A stretch of 64,000 nucleotides of DNA, from NCBI GenBank assembly GCA_027563935.2, contig CM050451.1, forward strand, positions 30,829,565 through 30,893,564, written 5' to 3'. Position 1 is the stretch's first letter. Every line of letters starts with the position of its first letter. Shown here piece by piece: positions 24,063 through 34,179 of the stretch. The notes beneath the pieces were generated by a model that was not told the DNA's origin, did no database searches, and worked only from the letters and a program-made list of their open reading frames with translations. A program made the position numbers and the translations under genes. This DNA comes from Costus lasius (taxonomy: Eukaryota > Streptophyta > Magnoliopsida > Zingiberales > Costaceae).

Positions 24063-27000
24063 ATGAGCTTCAATGTGCGATCCCTACTGGAAAGGGAGAA
24101 GTTTGCTGGGCCGAACTTCTCTGACTGGTTCGGACACCTTAAGATCGTTCTTAAGGCAGAGAGGAAACTGTATGTCCTCGAGACGGCGATACCGCCGCAG
24201 CCCGCTCCGAACGCCGCCAGGGCGGTTCGGGAAGCCTATGAAAAGCACGTCAATGATAGCTTTGATGTCGCTTGCCTGATGCTAGCGTCTATGACGCCAC
24301 CGCTGCAGCGTCAGCATGAGGATATGTCGGCTATAGAGATTATAGCGAACCTCAAGATGCTGTATGCTGCACAGGCGAGGACAGAACGCTATAATCTGAC
24401 GAAGCTCTTCTTTCAAAGCAAACTGGCTGAAGGGAGCCCAGTGGGAGCTCACGTGCTCAAGATGATTGGGCACAAGGAGGCTCTGGAGAAACTGGGGTAT
24501 ACCATCAACCAGGAGCTTGCTGTAGATATTATTCTGCAGTCTCTCCCGCCCTCTTTCGATGCGTTCATCATTAACTTTAATATGAACAAAATCGATTGTA
24601 CGCCGGCAGAGCTGCTGAATATGCTCTTGACTACTGAGGAAACTCTGAAGGGCAAGCCTTCAACCTCTGTCTTAATGGTTCCTTCTAGGAACAAGAAGAA
24701 GGGGAAGAAGGGCAAGGCCCCTGTCAAGAACTACAGTAAGGCACTGAAACAGAAGGTGAAGCGGTCGAAGGACAACAGGTGTTTCCACTGTGGCCAGCTG
24801 GGTCACTGGAAAAAGGACTGTAAAGCGCTCCAAGGAGATAAGAGGGGAAGCATCGCTTCTGGCTCAGGTATTTACGTGACGGAAGTCATGGTTTCATCTT
24901 CTTCTATTTCATGGGTGTTGGACACTGCATGTGGAGTTCACATTTGTTCAAATGTACAGGAACTCAAGAGAAGAAGGCAGGTGGGACAGCATGAAGTAGA
25001 CCTACGCGTTGGAAACGGGGCACGGGTTGCTGCTGTTGCTGTAGGAGACTATTTCATTTCTTTACCATCTGGCATTGTATTGGAATTAAACAATTGTTAT
25101 TTTGTACCCAGTATTACCAAGAATATTATCTCCATTCCTGCTCTTGTCAGGAAGGGTTTTTCCTTTGAATGCAAGACTTCAAAGTGTGTACTTTCTCTAG
25201 ATAATATTGTGTATGCTACTGGTTCAATTAACAATGGGTTATTCATGTTGGACATGGAAAATTCTATACAAAACATTGATAATAAGAAAGCCAAGTATGC
25301 TGATGACAGCACCTTGCTATGGCATAGTAGTTTAGGCCATATTAACAAGAAGCGCATTAAGCGGTTGCATGATCATGGACTGCTGGGATCATTCTCCTAT
25401 GAGGAGATTGATACATGCAAAGCTTGTTTGATGGGTAAAATGACGAAGTCACCTTTTCCTAACAAAGGTCAAAGGGCTTCAGGTTTACTTGACCTTATAC
25501 ACAGTGATGTGTGTGGGCCATTTAGTAAACATGCCAGAGGTGGCTATCAGTACTTCATTACCTTTACTGATGATTTCAGTAGGTATGGATATGTCTATTT
25601 AATGAGACATAAGAGTGAATCTTTTGACAAGTTCAAAGAGTTCAAGAATGAAGTACAGAATCAGCTAGGCCGAAATATCAAGGCACTTCGTTCTGATCGA
25701 GGTGGAGAATACCTAAGTCGAGAATTTACTGACTATCTGAAAGAGTGTGGGATTATCTCACAGCTCACTCCGCCAGGAACACCGCAATGGAATGGTGTGT
25801 CCGAGAGGAGAAATAGAACGTTACTTGATATGGTTCGTTCTATGATGAGTCAGGCCACTCTTCCATACTCCTTTTGGGGTTTTGCACTGGAAACAGCTGC
25901 AAAGGTACTAAACCGAGTGCCATCCAAGGCAGTTTCTAAGACGCCATATGAGTTATGGTATGGGAAACAGCCTGGCTTGACATTTATCAGGATCTGGGGT
26001 TGCGAGGCTTATGTCAAAAAGCTCGCCTCTGGGAAACTGGAGAGCAGATCTGAGAAATGTATCTTTGTCGGTTACCCTAAGGAAACTAAGGGTTATTATT
26101 TCTACGATCCCAAAGAGAACAAGGTATTTGTTGCTCGGACTACCATATTTCTTGAGAAGGAATTTCTTCTGCAAGAGGCCAGTGGGAGAGAAATAAAACT
26201 GGATGAGAATCCAGATGAAGGACAAAGTAGTCAAGCACAGTTGGATGAGCCTGAGCCGGTAGATCAGGTTATTGAACAACCTGAGGCTCAGATATCACGG
26301 GAACCGCGAAGATCGAGAAGGATCCGTCGACAGCCTGAGCGCTATGACGGAGTCTACATCATTGATAATGATGAACCCCTTACTTATGCGGATGCGGTCA
26401 GTGGACCGGAGTCAGCTAGATGGCTTGATGCTATGCGAGCCGAGATGGACTCCATGTCAGATAACCAAGTCTGGGATTTGGTTGATCCGCCTCCGGGAGT
26501 AATCCCTATAGGCTGTAAATGGATCTTCAAGAAGAAGATTGACATGGATGGTAACGTAGTTACCTATAAAGGCAGGCTAGTTGCGAAAGGTTTCAAACAA
26601 ATCTACGGGATAGATTATGATGAAACTTTCTCACCTGTGGCCATGTTCAAGTCTATTCGGATTCTTTTCGTAATAGCTGCATATTACGATTATGAGATCT
26701 GGCAGATGGATGTGAAAACAGCTTTCCTTAATGGAAATCTGGATGAGGATGTGTATATGACACAACCGGAAGGTTTCACTGATCCATCAGATCGTCATAA
26801 AATATGCAAGTTAAAGAAGTCCATTTATGGACTGAAACAAGCATCTAGAAGCTGGAACATTCGTTTTGATGAATCAATCTCTGAGTTTGGTTTCATCAAG
26901 AACGAAGATGACCCGTGTGTTTATAAGAGGTTTAGTGAGAGCGTAATTACATTCCTAATCCTCTACATCGATGATATCTTAATCATTGGAAATGATATTC

Positions 27001-27947
27001 CTGAACTGCATGCTGTTAAAGCATGGTTAGGAAAATGTTTCCAGATGAAAGATCTAGGAGAAGCAGCCTATGTGTTAGGTGTGAAGATCTACCGGGATAG
27101 ATCCAAGAGGCTTCTCGGGCTGTGCCAGAGTACTTACATCGATAAAGTCCTGGAGAGATTCCATTTAGAGAATTCTAAACATGGATATCTTCCAGTCAGA
27201 CATGGTCTGAATCTTTCGAAGAGTCAGTGTCCACAAACACGGACTGAGAAAGATGAAATGGACAATACGCCTTATGCTTCGGCTATTGGGTCCATTATGT
27301 ATGCGATGTTGTGTACTCGCCCAGACGTCGCTTACGGGTTAAGCGTGACCAGTCGATTCCAAAGTAATCCAGGTTTGGCGCACTTGATTGCAGTCAAGAA
27401 CATTATAAAATATCTACGGAGGACCAAAGATATGTTCTTGATATATGGTGGTCAGGAAGAACTCAGTATTGAAGGATATACTGACGCTTCGTTCCAGTCG
27501 GACCAGGATGATTTCCGATCGCAATCAGGCTATGTTTTTAGCTTGAATGGTGGAGCAGTGGTGTGGAAGAGTTTCAAACAGTCAACTGTTGCTGATTCCA
27601 CAACAGAAGCCGAGTATGTTGCAGCCTCGAAAGCATCTAAGGAGGCAGTGTGGATTCGTAAGTTCGTGAGAGAACTTGGTGTCGTTCCTTCGAGTGCAGA
27701 TCCTTTGGTTATCTTCTGTGATAACACTGGAGCAATTGCACAAGCAAAGGAACCACGGTCGCACCAGAAGTCCAAGCACATACAGAGACGGTTTCACTTG
27801 ATCCGGGAGATCATTGATCGAGGCGAGATCAAGATTTGCAAGGTTCATACAGATGACAATCTGGCAGACCCGCTTACCAAGCCTCTGGCGCAGCAGAAGC
27901 ATGAGAAGCATTGTAATAATATGGGTTTGAGATTTCTCAACCATTAG
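24063..27947 (+). CDS. gag-pol: gag-pol polyprotein of element C, intact (1294 aa)
   Basis: Encodes the capsid precursor and the enzymes that copy RNA into DNA and insert it. Rough residue positions: UBN2-type gag 30-170; CCHC knuckle 240-253 (CFHCGQLGHWKKDC); protease LDTACG with Asp 287; gag-pre-integrase HHCC with His 421 and Cys 452/455; integrase catalytic D482, D545 and E581 (35 residues between the last two, the D35E spacing); reverse transcriptase with YIDDIL at 968-973 (Val in most relatives); RNase H with Asp 1141 (GYTDASF), TEAEYVA and CDNTGAIA; and an RRFHLIREI / ADPLTKPL tail. There are no stops or shifts. Length is in the usual range for Angela-type copia. ATG 24063 is the first in frame, but in D and in complex I the aligned codon is ACA or ACG, so the family's normal start may be the spliced LTR AUG. 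Enzymes are released by the element's own protease. Confidence 0.95.
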   Translation: MSFNVRSLLEREKFAGPNFSDWFGHLKIVLKAERKLYVLETAIPPQPAPNAARAVREAYEKHVNDSFDVACLMLASMTPPLQRQHEDMSAIEIIANLKMLYAAQARTERYNLTKLFFQSKLAEGSPVGAHVLKMIGHKEALEKLGYTINQELAVDIILQSLPPSFDAFIINFNMNKIDCTPAELLNMLLTTEETLKGKPSTSVLMVPSRNKKKGKKGKAPVKNYSKALKQKVKRSKDNRCFHCGQLGHWKKDCKALQGDKRGSIASGSGIYVTEVMVSSSSISWVLDTACGVHICSNVQELKRRRQVGQHEVDLRVGNGARVAAVAVGDYFISLPSGIVLELNNCYFVPSITKNIISIPALVRKGFSFECKTSKCVLSLDNIVYATGSINNGLFMLDMENSIQNIDNKKAKYADDSTLLWHSSLGHINKKRIKRLHDHGLLGSFSYEEIDTCKACLMGKMTKSPFPNKGQRASGLLDLIHSDVCGPFSKHARGGYQYFITFTDDFSRYGYVYLMRHKSESFDKFKEFKNEVQNQLGRNIKALRSDRGGEYLSREFTDYLKECGIISQLTPPGTPQWNGVSERRNRTLLDMVRSMMSQATLPYSFWGFALETAAKVLNRVPSKAVSKTPYELWYGKQPGLTFIRIWGCEAYVKKLASGKLESRSEKCIFVGYPKETKGYYFYDPKENKVFVARTTIFLEKEFLLQEASGREIKLDENPDEGQSSQAQLDEPEPVDQVIEQPEAQISREPRRSRRIRRQPERYDGVYIIDNDEPLTYADAVSGPESARWLDAMRAEMDSMSDNQVWDLVDPPPGVIPIGCKWIFKKKIDMDGNVVTYKGRLVAKGFKQIYGIDYDETFSPVAMFKSIRILFVIAAYYDYEIWQMDVKTAFLNGNLDEDVYMTQPEGFTDPSDRHKICKLKKSIYGLKQASRSWNIRFDESISEFGFIKNEDDPCVYKRFSESVITFLILYIDDILIIGNDIPELHAVKAWLGKCFQMKDLGEAAYVLGVKIYRDRSKRLLGLCQSTYIDKVLERFHLENSKHGYLPVRHGLNLSKSQCPQTRTEKDEMDNTPYASAIGSIMYAMLCTRPDVAYGLSVTSRFQSNPGLAHLIAVKNIIKYLRRTKDMFLIYGGQEELSIEGYTDASFQSDQDDFRSQSGYVFSLNGGAVVWKSFKQSTVADSTTEAEYVAASKASKEAVWIRKFVRELGVVPSSADPLVIFCDNTGAIAQAKEPRSHQKSKHIQRRFHLIREIIDRGEIKICKVHTDDNLADPLTKPLAQQKHEKHCNNMGLRFLNH

Positions 27948-27956
27948 ATTAAGTGC

Positions 27957-27967
27957 AAGTGGGAGAT
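27957..27967 (+). other. Polypurine tract of element C
   Basis: AAGTGGGAGAT, directly before the 3' LTR and identical to that of A. Confidence 0.85.
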
Positions 27968-29684
27968 TGTTCGGGTATGCCCTTAAGGCTAATGTTTGAG
28001 GCCTTGGGATTGTATAAGTATCATGTAATAAACTCTTATGTTTATAAAGGCATGGTTATTATTCAGGTTGTTACCTTGTCTGCTATAATAAGTGTACTTC
28101 TGAATAATGTCTCAAAGCTGTTCAGCTAGGCTGACAGGCTATAAGTCCTTTGTCGAGATATCTTGGTGAACATGAGACAGCCTTGATATGGTTAAGACTA
28201 ATATGTGTTCTAATCTTATAGGATGCTTTGAGCATGGAATAAGATGTAGACTCATGGGTACATTGGATGTACTGGACAGACCCTTTTAGGATATTCAATT
28301 GTTTGTCACAATGTGAATAATCCTTGATAGCAGCAAGTGGCACATTTCCTTTGACTTGAGATCACTTGTGTTTCTAAATGATGATTGTCATTGTTTTGAG
28401 GTAGTTCAATATCATTTGAAACATAATGATTATAGACTATCTTGGATGGTGAGCTTGAGTCATGTTAGGGCACTAGTGATAGATAAAGGATTGCCGTCTC
28501 CTTGTTTAAGGAGTGTGATGTTCTAAAGGGGCCCCCCTTATATGAGATGATTGAGAAAGTGTATGGCCATACCCAGATGACTATGTTCATCTGATCTAAT
28601 CATGCTCATCGTATTGGAGTTACAGGCTTGACATGCTTGTCCAATAAGAACATCCAGTGGCAAAGGAAACATGCATGCCTTGTGAGTTTGATTCACACTT
28701 GTGCCATGGTTTGGGTGTAGTCTTGGAAGACTATTTCCTTTATATCGGGAGACAGTGATGTGTTGCTAGATACCCCTCACTGATCGTGATAACGTAAGTT
28801 ATCGTTACCGACATTTAAAGGAAACCCTCAGGGTCGCACAAATTGATGATATGGCTTTCTCATGTCAGATCGTGTGGACTGAATTGTTTTGGTTCAGTTA
28901 AAGGAGAGTAGACTCTGATTGTAAGTGAGATCTGGTCTGATCATGTTTGATTGATTAGAGCTTAAGATCGGTAAGCTTCGATCGAGAGTATTGATGCTAG
29001 ATCAGTGAGATCAAGTGCATCTAGATATGTATGGTTAGATCTTGAACCTTCATGGTTCATACTAGATTTAGACCATGGCATGTCTTGGTTTGGTCTTGGT
29101 TTGATTTGGTTGTTGAACCAAAGTCAATTGAACCGGTTCAAGGATGTGAACGCATGGTTCAAATTAATTAAGCGTTTTGATTAGTTCACTAAGTGTGAAC
29201 GTGTGGAGTGAAGACTTACCATATATGGAAGTCTCAACGCCTAAACGCTTAAGCCAAGAAACGCCTTTGCGTGATGGCTTCTCTCTTGGGCGAATGTGTG
29301 CTCTTGAGTGTGCATGATCGCCGAGAGTTGGAAAGAGGCATTCGGCAAGCCAAACCAAGAAGACATCCAAGGATTCTCCTTCAAGCGATTTGGATTCTTC
29401 AAGCCCTTTGCTAGCACAAAGGACGACAAGGAGCAAGCCAACTTCTTCTTGTGTGCGCGCCTTGTGGAGGAGACCTCTCTTGATCTCTTCTTCCAAGCCG
29501 ACCTCCAACTCTATGGCTATGGTATAGATCTAAACTCATTCAAGTTGATCATATGCTCATGCTAAGATCGTTGAAAACACATGCTTCCGCTTGCAATTTT
29601 ATGCGCCACCCCCTTAGTGTTTTCGCCCCCCCTCTTGAAAGGGATTGCATCAGGTTTGCGCTCCCCCTTGAAGGGGACCCTACA
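27968..29684 (+). repeat. 3' LTR of element C (1717 bp)
   Basis: Nearly identical to the 5' LTR. Differences seen: base 5 (C for G); CTTTGTCGAG against CTTAGTCGAG; GCTTTGAGC against GCTTCGAGC; GTCATGTTAG against GTCAGGTTAG; GAACGCATGG against GAACACATGG; and a C7 against C8 run. It ends CCCTACA and is followed by GTCAT, then the rest of D's LTR. Confidence 0.95.
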
Positions 29685-29689
29685 GTCAT
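29685..29689 (+). repeat. Target duplication of element C, right copy
   Basis: GTCAT, identical to 20556-20560. The uninterrupted sequence in D's other LTR (37038-37047) reads ATAGTCATCT, which confirms the empty site. Confidence 0.95.
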
Positions 29690-30292
29690 CTGGGTATGGC
29701 CATACACTTTCTCAACCATCTCATACAGGGGGCCCCTTTAGAACATCACACTCCAACTAGGAGAGGCAATCCTATATCTATCACTAATGCCCTAACATGA
29801 CTCATGCCCATTATCCAAGATAATCTATAACCATTATATTTCAAATGATATTGAACTACCTCAAGACAATGCCAATCATCATTTAGAAACACAAGTGATC
29901 TCAAGTCAAAGGAAATATGCCACTTGTTTGCATATAAGGATTATTCACATTGCGACAAACAATCGAACATCCTTAGTAGGGTCTATCCGGTACATCCAAT
30001 GCACCTATGAGTCTACATCTTATTCCATGCTCGAAGCATCCTATAAGATTAGAACACATATTAGTCTCAATCATATCAAGGCTGTCTCATGTTTACCAAG
30101 ATATCTCGACTAAGGACTATACTGCATGTCAGCGAAGCTGAACACCATTGAGACATTATTCAGAAGTATACATATAGCAGCAGATAATGCAACAACCTGA
30201 ATAACAACCATTGCCTTTATAAACATAGTTTATACATGATACTGATAATAACCCAAGGCCTCAAACATTAGCCTTAAGGGCATACTCCAACA
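29690..30292 (-). repeat. 3' LTR of element D, inner part (right of C)
   Basis: Continues 19511-20560. It ends CATACTCCAACA, the reverse complement of the LTR start. It holds GTATGGCCATAC at 29694-29705. It has 17 bases near 29789 that are missing from the 5' LTR of D, between two ATGCCC copies. Joined length is 1653 bp against 1636 bp. Confidence 0.93.
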
Positions 30293-30312
30293 ATCTCCCA
30301 CTTGCACTTAAT

Positions 30313-33300
30313 CTAATGGTTGAGAAATCTCAAACCCATATTATTACAGTGCTTCTCATGCTTCTGCTGCGCCAGAGGCTTTGTAAGCGGGTCAGCTAGA
30401 TTGTCATCTGTATGAACCTTGCAGATCTTGATCTCTCCTCGATCTATGATCTCACGGATCAAATGAAACCTTCTCTGTATGTGCTTGGACTTCTGGTGTG
30501 ACCGTGGTTCCTTTGCTTGTGCTATTGCTCCAATGTTATCACAGAAGATAACCAATGGATCAGCACTCGAAGGAACAACACCAAGTTCTTGAACGAACTT
30601 ACGAATCCACACTGCCTCCTTTGATGCTTCTGAGGCTGCAACATACTCGGCTTCTGTTGTGGAATCAGCAACAATTGATTGTTTGAAACTTTTCCACACC
30701 ACTGCTCCTCCATTCAAGCTAAAAACATAGCCTGATTGCGATCGGAAATCATCCTGGTCAGATTGGAACGAAGCGTCAGTATATCCTTCAATACTGAGTT
30801 CTTCCTGACCTCCATAAATCATGAACATATCTTTGGTCCTCCGAAGATATTTCAAAATGTTCTTGACCGCAATCCAGTGTGCCTTACCTGGATTACTTTG
30901 GAATCGACTGGTGACGCTTAACCCGTAAGCGACGTCTGGACGAGTACACAACATCGCATACATGATGGATCCAATAGCCGAAGCATAAGGCGTATTGTCC
31001 ATTTCATCTTTCTCAGATTGTGTTTGAGGACACTGGCTCTTAGAAAGATTCAGACCATGTCTGACTGGAAGATATCCTCTTTTAGAATTTTCTAAATGGA
31101 ATCTCTCCAGGACTTTATCGATGTGGCACAGCCCGAGAAGCCTATTAGATCTATCTCTATAGATCTGCACACCTAATACATAGGCTGCTTCTCCTAAATC
31201 TTTCATCTGGAAACATTTTCTTAACCATGCTTTGACCGCATGCAGTTCAGGAATATCGTTTCCAATGATCAAGATATCATCGACGTAGAGGACTAGGAAA
31301 ATAATCACGCTCCCACTAAACCTCTTATATACACACGGGTCATCTTCATTTTTGATGAAACCAAATTCACAAACTGATTCATCAAAACGAATATTCCAGC
31401 TTCTAGATGCTTGTTTTAGTCCATAAATGGACTTCTTTAATTTGCATATTTTAAGACGATCTGATGGATTGATGAAACCTTCAGGTTGTGTCATATACAC
31501 ATCCTCTTCTAGTTTTCCATTAAGGAAAGCGGTCTTCACATCCATTTGCCAGATCTCATAATCATAATATGCAGCTATGGCGAGAATAATCCGAATAGAC
31601 TTGAACATAGCTACAGGAGAGAAAGTTTCATCATAATCTATTCCGTAGATTTGTTTGAAACCTTTCGCAACTAGCCTGCCCTTATAGGTAACTACGTTAC
31701 CATCCATGTCAATCTTCTTCTTGAAGATCCACTTACAGCCTATAGGGATTACTCCCGGAGGCGGATCAACCAAATCCCAGACTTGGTTATCTGACATGGA
31801 GTCCATCTCGGCTCGCATAGCTTCAAGCCATCTTGCTGATTCCGGTCCACTGACCGCATCCGCATAAGTAAGGGGTTCATCATCAATGATGTAGACTCCG
31901 TCATAGCGCTCAGGCTGTCGACGGATCCTTCCCGATCTTCGCGGTTCCCGTGATATCTGAGCCTCAGGTTGAACATCAACCTGTTCTATTTGCTCAGGCT
32001 CATCCAACTGAGCTTGACTACTTTGTCCCTCTTCTGGACTTTCATCCAGTTTTATTTCTCTTCCACTGGCTTCTTGCAGAAGAAATTCCTTCTCAAGAAA
32101 AATAGTCGTACGAGCAACAAATACTTTGTTCTCTTTGGGATCGTAGAAATAATAACCCTTAGTTTCTTTAGGGTAACCGACAAATATACATTTATAAGAT
32201 CTGCTCTCTAGTTTCCCAGAGGTGAGCTTTTTGACATAAGCCTCGCAACCCCAGATTTTAATAAATGTCAAGCTCGGCTGTTTCCCATACCATAACTCAT
32301 ATGGAGTCTTTGAAACGGCCTTGGATGGCACTCGGTTTAGTACCTTTGCAGCTGTTTCCAGTGCAAATCCCCAAAAGGAGTAAGGTAGAGTAGCCTGACT
32401 CATCATTGAACGAACCATATCCAATAAGGTTCTATTTCTCCTCTCGGACACACCATTCCATTGCGGTGTTCCTGGCGGAGTGAGCTGTGAGATAATCCCA
32501 CACTCCTTCAGATAGTCAGTAAACTCTCGACTCAAGTATTCTCCACCTCGATTGGATCGAAGTGCCTTGATATTCCGGCCTAGCTGATTCTGTACTTCAT
32601 TTTTGAACTCTTTGAACTTGTCAAAAGATTCACTCTTATGTCTCATTAGATAGACATAACCATATCTACTGAAATCATCAGTAAAGGTAATGAAGTATGA
32701 ATAGCCACCTCTGGCATGTTTACTAAATGGCCCACATACATCACTGTGAATGAGGTCAAGTAAACCTGAAGCCCTTTGACCTTTGTTAGAAAAAGGAGTC
32801 TTCGTCATTTTGCCCATTAAACAAGCTTTGCATGTATCAAGCTCCTCATAGGAGAATGATCCCAGCAGTCCATGGTCATGCAACCGCTTAATGCGCTTCT
32901 TGTTAATATGGCCTAAACGACTATGCCATAGCAAGGTGCTGTCATCAGCATACTTGGCCTTCTTATTATCAATTTGTTGTACAGAACATTCCATGTCCAA
33001 CATGTATAACCCATTGTTAATCGACCCAGTAGCATAAACAATATTATCAAATGAAATACAACACTTTAAAGTTTTGCATTCAAAGGAAAACCCTTTCCTG
33101 ACAAGAGCAGGAATTGAGATAATATTCTTAGTTATGCTCGGTACAAAATAACAATTGTCCAATTCTAATACAAAACCAGATGGTAAAGAGATGTTATATT
33201 GTCCTACAGCAACAGCAGCAACCCGTGCCCCGTTTCCAACTCGTAGATCCACCTCATGCTGTCCCACCTGTCTTCTTCTCTTGAGTTCCTGTACATTTGA

Positions 33301-34179
33301 ACAAATGTGAACTCCACATGCAGTGTCCAACACCCATGAAATAGAAGAAGACACCATGACTTCAGTCACGAAAATACCTGAGCCAGAAGTGAAAGCCTTG
33401 CTTCCCTTCTTGTCTCCTTGGAGCGCTTTACAGTCCTTCTTCCAGTGACCCAACTGGCCACAATGGAAGCATCTGTTGTCCTTCGACCGCTTCACCTTTT
33501 GTTTCAGAGCCTTGTTATAGCTCATGATAGGGGCTTTGCCCTTCTTCCCCTTCTTCTTGTTCCTTGAAGGAACCATCAAGACAGAGGATGAAGGCTTTCC
33601 CTTCTCAAGAGTCTGCTCTGTAGTACAGAGCATGTTCAGTAACTCTGCCGGTGTACAGTCGATCTTGTTCATATTAAAATTAATGATGAACGGATCGAAA
33701 GAGGCCGGGAGAGACTGCAAGATGATGTCTACAACAAGCTCCTGATTGACGGTGTGTCCCAGTTTCTCTAGAGCCTCTTTGTACCCAATCATCTTGAGTA
33801 CGTGAGCTCCCACTGGACTTCCTTCAGTCAGTTTGCTCTGAAAGAAAAGTTTTGTCAAGTTATAGCGTTCTGTCCTTGCCTGTGCAGCATACAGCATCTT
33901 GAGATTTGCTATAATTTCAATAGCAGATAAATCCTCATGCTGACGCTGTAGCTCTAGCGTCATAGACGCAAGCATAAGGCAAGCGACATCAATGCTATCA
34001 TTGACATGCTTCTCATAAGCATCCCGAACCGCCCTTGCGGCGTTCGCAGCGGGTTGAGGCGGTATTGCCGTCTCAAGGACATACAGCTTCCTCTCAGCCT
34101 TAAGAACAATCTTAAGGTGTCCGTACCAGTCTGAGAAGTTTGGCCCAGCAAACTTCTCCCTTTCCAGTAAGGATCGCAC
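30313..34179 (-). CDS. gag-pol: gag-pol polyprotein of element D, open frame but no AUG at the start and altered integrase
   Basis: Same domain order as element C: gag, CCHC (CFHCGQLGHWKKDC), protease LDTACG, pre-integrase, integrase, RT with YVDDIL, RNase H, end MGLRFLNH. The frame is open from 34212, just after a splice-acceptor-like TTGTAG, to TAG 30313-30315. The codon aligned with C's ATG is ACA (34191-34189), the listed start 34179 is GTG, and the first in-frame ATG comes only about 55 codons in (SMTLELQ). So translation should need an upstream AUG, most simply the spliced one in the LTR. Two changes stand out: RSNRGGEYLS (codon AAT 32553-32551), where every other copy has RSDRGGEYLS, so the second catalytic Asp of integrase is lost; and a 9 bp in-frame deletion near 31123 that removes most of QSTY in the RT region. 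Confidence 0.9.
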   Translation of the reverse strand: MRSLLEREKFAGPNFSDWYGHLKIVLKAERKLYVLETAIPPQPAANAARAVRDAYEKHVNDSIDVACLMLASMTLELQRQHEDLSAIEIIANLKMLYAAQARTERYNLTKLFFQSKLTEGSPVGAHVLKMIGYKEALEKLGHTVNQELVVDIILQSLPASFDPFIINFNMNKIDCTPAELLNMLCTTEQTLEKGKPSSSVLMVPSRNKKKGKKGKAPIMSYNKALKQKVKRSKDNRCFHCGQLGHWKKDCKALQGDKKGSKAFTSGSGIFVTEVMVSSSISWVLDTACGVHICSNVQELKRRRQVGQHEVDLRVGNGARVAAVAVGQYNISLPSGFVLELDNCYFVPSITKNIISIPALVRKGFSFECKTLKCCISFDNIVYATGSINNGLYMLDMECSVQQIDNKKAKYADDSTLLWHSRLGHINKKRIKRLHDHGLLGSFSYEELDTCKACLMGKMTKTPFSNKGQRASGLLDLIHSDVCGPFSKHARGGYSYFITFTDDFSRYGYVYLMRHKSESFDKFKEFKNEVQNQLGRNIKALRSNRGGEYLSREFTDYLKECGIISQLTPPGTPQWNGVSERRNRTLLDMVRSMMSQATLPYSFWGFALETAAKVLNRVPSKAVSKTPYELWYGKQPSLTFIKIWGCEAYVKKLTSGKLESRSYKCIFVGYPKETKGYYFYDPKENKVFVARTTIFLEKEFLLQEASGREIKLDESPEEGQSSQAQLDEPEQIEQVDVQPEAQISREPRRSGRIRRQPERYDGVYIIDDEPLTYADAVSGPESARWLEAMRAEMDSMSDNQVWDLVDPPPGVIPIGCKWIFKKKIDMDGNVVTYKGRLVAKGFKQIYGIDYDETFSPVAMFKSIRIILAIAAYYDYEIWQMDVKTAFLNGKLEEDVYMTQPEGFINPSDRLKICKLKKSIYGLKQASRSWNIRFDESVCEFGFIKNEDDPCVYKRFSGSVIIFLVLYVDDILIIGNDIPELHAVKAWLRKCFQMKDLGEAAYVLGVQIYRDRSNRLLGLCHIDKVLERFHLENSKRGYLPVRHGLNLSKSQCPQTQSEKDEMDNTPYASAIGSIMYAMLCTRPDVAYGLSVTSRFQSNPGKAHWIAVKNILKYLRRTKDMFMIYGGQEELSIEGYTDASFQSDQDDFRSQSGYVFSLNGGAVVWKSFKQSIVADSTTEAEYVAASEASKEAVWIRKFVQELGVVPSSADPLVIFCDNIGAIAQAKEPRSHQKSKHIQRRFHLIREIIDRGEIKICKVHTDDNLADPLTKPLAQQKHEKHCNNMGLRFLNH

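Larger units (their letters stand above)
20561..29684 (+). mobile_element. Element C: complete, apparently intact family 1 copia retrotransposon (9124 bp)
   Basis: 5' LTR 20561-22278, primer site 22281-22292, leader, one open gag-pol frame 24063-27947, polypurine tract and 3' LTR 27968-29684. The target duplication GTCAT is exact (20556-20560 and 29685-29689) and lies in the 3' LTR of D, which continues on both sides. The two LTRs differ by five substitutions and one base in a C-run, as far as I could see by eye. All catalytic residues I can check are present. It is the youngest insertion in the window and a candidate autonomous element. Confidence 0.95.

Noticed and set aside
30313..34179. 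Reading these polyproteins as an endogenous virus
   Set aside because: Gag, domain order protease-integrase-RT-RNase H, and tRNA-iMet priming are those of Ty1/copia retrotransposons; no movement or envelope protein is present.
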